A stretch of 27,263 bases of DNA from an uncultured Prevotellaceae bacterium (lineage in GTDB: Bacteria; Bacteroidota; Bacteroidia; Bacteroidales; Bacteroidaceae), in the NCBI GenBank assembly GCA_900543815.1, contig UQST01000035.1, positions 1 through 27,263 of the forward strand. The letters run 5' to 3'. Position 1 is the stretch's first letter. Every line of letters begins with the position of its first letter. Under the pieces are notes generated by a model. The model worked only from the letters and a program-made list of their open reading frames with translations, did not search any database and was not told where the DNA came from. A program made the position numbers and the translations under genes. Shown here piece by piece: positions 24,387 through 27,263 of the stretch.

Positions 24387-24584
24387 ATGCCAAAAGTTAA
24401 GACTAATTCTGGTGCTAAGAAGAGATTCTCATTCACCGGTACAGGCAAGGTAAAGCGTCATCACGCATACCACAGCCACATCCTGACCAAGAAGACCAAG
24501 AAGCAGAAGCGCAACCTGGATCACAGCGACATCGTTGTCACTGAGAACATGAAGCAGGTTCGCGACCTCCTCTGCAAGCGCTAA
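24387..24584 (+). CDS. rpmI: 50S ribosomal protein L35
   Basis: The product is 65 residues, the full length. The family start PKVKTNSGAKKRFSFTGTGKVKR and the basic block HILTKKTKKQKRN are seen, each in part. It follows infC after a 119-nt spacer that contains GCGTAACGC and AACGC/GCGTT pairings and could be a leader structure for ribosomal-protein control. Base use is that of a highly expressed gene, like rplT. Confidence 0.97.
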   Translation: MPKVKTNSGAKKRFSFTGTGKVKRHHAYHSHILTKKTKKQKRNLDHSDIVVTENMKQVRDLLCKR

Positions 24585-24636
24585 TCGTCATTCATAGGCC
24601 AAGATATAGTTTTCACTTAAGTATTTAACCGGATGT

Positions 24637-24672
24637 CCAGCACGAAGTTCGTCCAACGATAGACGGCGCTGG
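24637..24672 (+). promoter_or_regulatory. Structured rpmI-rplT spacer, possible L20 site
   Basis: CCAGC (24637-24641) pairs with GCTGG (24668-24672), enclosing CGTC (24650-24653) with GACG (24662-24665), ending 19 nt before the rplT start. L20 is known to bind its own mRNA in E. coli and Bacillus; that this hairpin does so here is inference. Confidence 0.4.
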
Positions 24673-24691
24673 CTTTCAAAAAAGAAAAATT

Positions 24692-25036
24692 ATGCCAAGA
24701 TCAGTTAATCATGTAGCTTCAAGAGCTAAGAGAAAGAAAATCCTGGGTCTGACCAGAGGTTATTTTGGTGCCCGCAAGAACGTATGGACCGTTGCCAAGA
24801 ACACTTGGGAGAAGGGTCTCACCTACGCCTTCCGTGACCGCCGTAACAAGAAGCGCAACTTCCGCGCTCTCTGGATTCAGCGTATCAACGCTGCTGCCCG
24901 CCTCGAGGGTCTGAGCTACTCTCAGTTGATGGGTCTGCTGCACAAGGGTGGCATCGAGATCAACCGCAAGGTTCTTGCTGACCTCGCTGTCAATCACCCC
25001 GAGGCATTCAAGGCCATCGTAGCTAAGGTGAAGTAA
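24692..25036 (+). CDS. rplT: 50S ribosomal protein L20
   Basis: The product is 114 residues, the standard length. The basic N-terminal extension PRSVNHVASRAKRKKILGLTRGYFGARK (in part) enters 23S rRNA. YAFRDRRNKKRNFRALWIQRINAAAR (in part) and SYSQLMGLLHKGGIEINRKVLADLA (in part) are family signatures. It is needed early in large-subunit assembly. Last gene of the block, followed by a strong terminator. Confidence 0.97.
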   Translation: MPRSVNHVASRAKRKKILGLTRGYFGARKNVWTVAKNTWEKGLTYAFRDRRNKKRNFRALWIQRINAAARLEGLSYSQLMGLLHKGGIEINRKVLADLAVNHPEAFKAIVAKVK

Positions 25037-25078
25037 GGAGCAGGGAACATCATTCCCCGGTTCTTTATAACAAACAGA

Positions 25079-25120
25079 GGAGCATAGTCTGTCATCAGGC
25101 TGTGCTCCTTTCTTTTTTCT
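25079..25120 (+). terminator. Rho-independent terminator after rplT
   Basis: A 13-bp stem with two G-T wobbles (GGAGCATAGTCTG at 25079-25091 with CAGGCTGTGCTCC at 25096-25108) has a 4-nt loop and is followed by TTTCTTTTTT. Confidence 0.92.
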
Positions 25121-25269
25121 CCCTCTTCCTCCCCTTCCTTTCCAAGCGTTTCTTGGATATTTGGCGAGACGGCATAAGTTTCTGTCTCCAGGGGCTACGG
25201 GGAACATCTCTATTCCCTTTGGTTGGCATGACAGACTCCTGGGGCAGGAAATGTATGTCCGCAGGCGTT

Positions 25270-25445
25270 TTCCGTGGCAATCCCTTCCAGTGTGACCAGT
25301 ATTATGGGTGCTATCGCCTCACCACAGTGGAGAACCCCACCTCAGTAACGCAAATAGGCCGACATGCTTTCAAAGAATGCAATAAGCTCAAAGCCTCTAT
25401 AAAGAAACCCTCCGCGCCCGCTTCGGTGACGAATTGTTTGATTAA
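25270..25445 (+). pseudogene. BspA-like leucine-rich-repeat protein remnant
   Basis: One frame reads YYGCYRLTTVENPTSVTQIG, then RHAFKECNKLKASIK, the LRR_5 (BspA/TpLRR) pattern C..L..V..P.SVT.IG..AF..C..L. The family ending ETLRARFGDELFD is found in a neighbouring frame from about 25403 to the stop at 25443-25445, so a frameshift lies near 25398-25404. There is no signal peptide or further repeat upstream. It appears to be the 3' end of a lost surface-protein gene, a common class in Prevotella. Confidence 0.6.
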
Positions 25446-25755
25446 AGCAGATTGACAGGCCCTTGATGCAGAAAAGCGGAGAGAACTTCTGAGGGGGTTG
25501 GTGCATGATGCATAATGGTGGGAGATAAACAGGCCGAATGCCATAATCGTGTTCCATTTTAGGGTCTCAGAATGATAATATTCTCCCGTTTAAGTGCTCT
25601 CGTTTCCCCGAATATTTCATATCTTTGCAGTGTAAGAGGTACATTTTTTCTGTTAATGTAGCCAAGTGCATCAGGCAGTATGTCCTTGGGAGTGTATGAA
25701 GTGCGGCATCCTCCTTATGTAGTGTATAAACCGCACGTCTAAAACCGAAAAAGAT
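25446..25755. other. Gap holding the promoter and leader of the next gene
   Basis: 25446-25600 shows no gene. TATCTTTG at 25620-25627 is a perfect -7 (no clear -33 TTG) and would give a leader of about 120 nt. In that leader GTGCGG (25701-25706) pairs with CCGCAC (25731-25736), ending 20 nt before the start codon. Confidence 0.55.
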
Positions 25756-26258
25756 ATGGCAATAGAGACAACAACAGCCAGTCATCAGAATCAGACTGGC
25801 ACCAGTATCGCCAATGAATGGAGTGGCGCATTCAGAAACGGACAAGTCCTTAGCGTTTGTGATGGTGACATTCTTGAGATGCCCGCAAGCCTCGAAGCCT
25901 GCAAGGGCAAGATTGTGGTTCACGAGAACTTCAATAACGCGCAGAGCATTATGGTTAAGGCCAAGACTGCACAGGGGTAGAGAAGGAAGTGGAATTCTGG
26001 CCAAACTCCGTATGTCGTTCACTTACCGAGTTCAAGCCTGCACGTGTTCCAGGGGAAACTCCCGTGGCAACTGGTCGCCGTCCTGCAAATGACGGCACTG
26101 TAGTGGCTGACTTGGTTAACTGCGTTGATGTTGCAGAGGCAATGGAGAAGCTGTACGGCAAGAAGCTGCTCTTCACTCTGAGAGAGGAAGTAGTTGCCCT
26201 GCGCTACGGCACCAAGGACACATACAAGGCGAAGATTTGGACAATCACCTACGCGTGA
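25756..26258 (+). pseudogene. Hypothetical protein gene split by a -1 frameshift
   Basis: The first frame (25756-25980) gives 74 residues ending KAKTAQG then TAG. Reading on in the -1 frame from the GGGG run at 25974-25977 gives VEKEVEFWPNSVCRSLTEF and continues to a stop at 26256-26258, for a whole of about 167 residues. The two halves join without loss and have similar composition, so one gene is very likely. The first half has VLSVCDGDILEMP and GKIVVHENFNNAQSI, the second VATGRRPANDGTVVADLVN and EEVVALRYGTKDTYKAKIW. No signal peptide or membrane segment; family not recognised. It may be a mutation, a sequencing error in the G run, or programmed slippage. It has its own promoter and is followed by a hairpin. 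Confidence 0.65.
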
Positions 26259-26269
26259 TTTGCATATTT

Positions 26270-26303
26270 GGGAGACCTTGCAGTAAAGACTGCATTGTCT
26301 CCC
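26270..26303 (+). terminator. Two-tier hairpin after the split gene
   Basis: GGGAGAC (26270-26276) pairs with GTCTCCC (26297-26303), enclosing GCAGT (26280-26284) with ACTGC (26289-26293). It lies 12 bp after the stop. No T run follows, so it may be a weak terminator or mRNA-end stabiliser. Confidence 0.6.
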
Positions 26304-26364
26304 ACAATGATGTCCATGTACGTCCATGCGGCTATCCCTTAAATGTATGGGTGCATGTAGGATG

Positions 26365-26422
26365 GTACAAGTGCATTACGCTTTGTACGCTATTAGCATT
26401 GTGGGGTTCGATTCCCTACAAT
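26365..26422 (+). other. tRNA-like pair of hairpins (possible decayed tRNA)
   Basis: A 7-bp stem with one bulge (GTACAAG / CTTTGTAC, 26365-26388) is followed 9 nt later by a 9-bp stem with the loop TTCGATT (26398-26422), which looks like a T-arm (GGTTCGATTCC). No acceptor stem can be paired around them and the D-arm is poor, so it is not a functional tRNA. It could be a remnant left by integration of a mobile element. Confidence 0.3.
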
Positions 26423-26451
26423 AACACGTTGAATGCCATTTCAAGTTAGGT

Positions 26452-26474
26452 GTATAGGAGACGGTCTCCTGTAC
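26452..26474. repeat. 23-bp near-perfect palindrome before the CRISPR-like array
   Basis: GTATAGGAGAC, one central G, then GTCTCCTGTAC: eleven pairs with one G-T. It ends 16 bp before the first array repeat and may be a leader element or a protein-binding dyad. Confidence 0.55.
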
Positions 26475-26490
26475 GTCCCGTGATTAAATG

Positions 26491-26670
26491 CTCCGAGAGT
26501 ATGTTCCACTAAAACAAGGATTAAGACGGTTGCTTCTCTACACTAAAATCAGCGTTACAACCCTCCGAGAGTATGTTCCACTAAAACAAGGATTAAGATC
26601 CCTTTGCAAGGGCATTGCTAATGTTAGACACTACTCCGAGAGTATGTTCTACTAAGATAAAGATTAAGAT
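26491..26670 (+). CRISPR. Three-repeat CRISPR-like mini-array, no cas genes in window
   Basis: A 36-nt direct repeat starting CTCCGAGAGTATGTTC and ending AAGGATTAAGA occurs at 26491-26526 and 26563-26598 (identical), and as a degenerate copy at 26634-26669 with several substitutions in its second half. The two spacers (26527-26562, 36 nt; 26599-26633, 35 nt) are unrelated to each other. Equal spacing, unique spacers and a decayed last repeat are CRISPR hallmarks; the decayed copy suggests the leader is on the left. Only three copies and no cas genes make it an orphan or relic; the type cannot be assigned. Confidence 0.75.
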
Positions 26671-26721
26671 ATAATATTTACTTTTCCTCAGGTGAGATTA
26701 TAGACGTAACAGTTTTATTCA

Positions 26722-27261
26722 ATGAAAAAGATTAAATGCTTTATTCTGCTAGTAGTAATAATACTTTTATGTAACCAAGTGTATTATTTGTCATACCTTC
26801 AATTTAAGTGCTCTGATAAAATCAACCAAGGTAAAGACTTGAATCTTTATGAAGTTGCAAGTGCTTTGCAAACTCATACAGCTTTTTGGATGTTTGGATG
26901 GGTGGTAAGTTGGCCTACTGCAGTTTCTTGTTTTGAAAAACAATTTCACAGAACTAAACCTATATATACTCCTGCCATAAAAGATAACGAACAAGTTATA
27001 GCTGCGAAAGAAAAATTAAGAAAAGCAAAATCTGGAAAAATTAGATTAGCTTGGAAGCGTTACGAAGATGAAACTTCTATTTATTTGAATGGAGCATATA
27101 TTTCTTATGTGGTAAAAGATGGAATTCCTTGTTATAGGTATGTAGTGCCTCTTGACTATAAACCAGGCACTATAGATATATGGGGAATAAAATTATGTGA
27201 AACTGTTTTCGATTATTTGGAAAACAAGCATATTTTAAGTGTTTTTTATAAAATAAATTAA
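26722..27261 (+). CDS. Hypothetical membrane-anchored protein, very A/T-rich
   Basis: The product is 179 residues with an N-terminal membrane helix (about 4-27, CFILLVVIILLCNQVYYLSYL in part), either a signal anchor or uncleaved signal. A second moderately hydrophobic stretch, AFWMFGWVVSWPTAV (about 54-68), is followed by a Lys-rich helix (EQVIAAKEKLRKAKSGK) and a beta-rich C-terminal domain (IYLNGAYISYVVKDG, YRYVVPLDYKPGTIDIWG). I recognise no family. Codons and composition are much more A/T-rich than the ribosomal block, pointing to recent transfer. It lies 52 bp after the CRISPR-like array. The start ATG 26722 has no clear TAnnTTTG before it. Confidence 0.7.
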   Translation: MKKIKCFILLVVIILLCNQVYYLSYLQFKCSDKINQGKDLNLYEVASALQTHTAFWMFGWVVSWPTAVSCFEKQFHRTKPIYTPAIKDNEQVIAAKEKLRKAKSGKIRLAWKRYEDETSIYLNGAYISYVVKDGIPCYRYVVPLDYKPGTIDIWGIKLCETVFDYLENKHILSVFYKIN

Positions 27262-27263
27262 AA

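Noticed and set aside
26341..26430. A functional tRNA gene
   Set aside because: T-arm-like loop present, but no pairing acceptor stem, a poor D-arm and an anticodon-type loop of the wrong size.

Overview
The window looks like a chromosomal segment of a Bacteroidales bacterium, most likely a GC-rich Prevotella or close relative (Prevotellaceae). The reasons are: many promoters with the Bacteroidetes -7 motif TAnnTTTG and usually no strong Shine-Dalgarno; a family-typical outer-membrane beta-barrel protein; the Bacteroidetes-style short AMP nucleosidase; a SPOR lipoprotein; an IF-3 with a long charged tail; and a BspA-type leucine-rich-repeat remnant. No species can be named from sequence reading alone.

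Layout. 1-4700 is a lower-GC accessory stretch: a strong inverted-repeat terminator, a large TonB-receptor-like outer-membrane protein, a HicAB toxin-antitoxin locus whose toxin is broken by an early stop codon, and a small XRE regulator. 4741-5100 is a 110-bp tandem repeat. 5248-14520 alternates housekeeping genes (HsdR_N-like nuclease-fold protein, AMP nucleosidase, holA, an XRE regulator, the overlapping pyrK-pyrD-trmD operon, a zeta-toxin-like kinase with a coupled small gene, an FlK-type thioesterase) with unusually long, repeat-filled gaps. 14591-15871 is a secreted M64 metallopeptidase. 16821-17693 (minus) is a three-gene YtxH / holin-like / small basic protein operon. 17904-25036 is a compact core block: SPOR lipoprotein, ruvX, def, a secreted TPR protein, then thrS-infC-rpmI-rplT (translation). 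25100-27263 is accessory again: a BspA-like pseudogene remnant, a frameshifted hypothetical gene, a three-repeat CRISPR-like mini-array with no cas genes in view, and a very A/T-rich membrane-protein gene.

The most striking non-genic signal is that several intergenic gaps are built from degenerate tandem units of about 21-24 bp, or about double that (44/45 bp). The best example is 11970-12660, where unit starts can be followed one after another at 21-24 bp spacing. Similar spacing occurs at 13912, 16213 and 16296, and 44-bp spacing at 12696-12960 and 14017. This is seen directly; any function (phased protein binding, replication slippage, structured RNA) is inference.

Other points worth following are the nonsense-mutated hicA with an intact hicB and a strong hairpin between them, a GGGG-TAG site that could be a mutation or a -1 slip site at 25971-25980, and the orphan CRISPR-like array.
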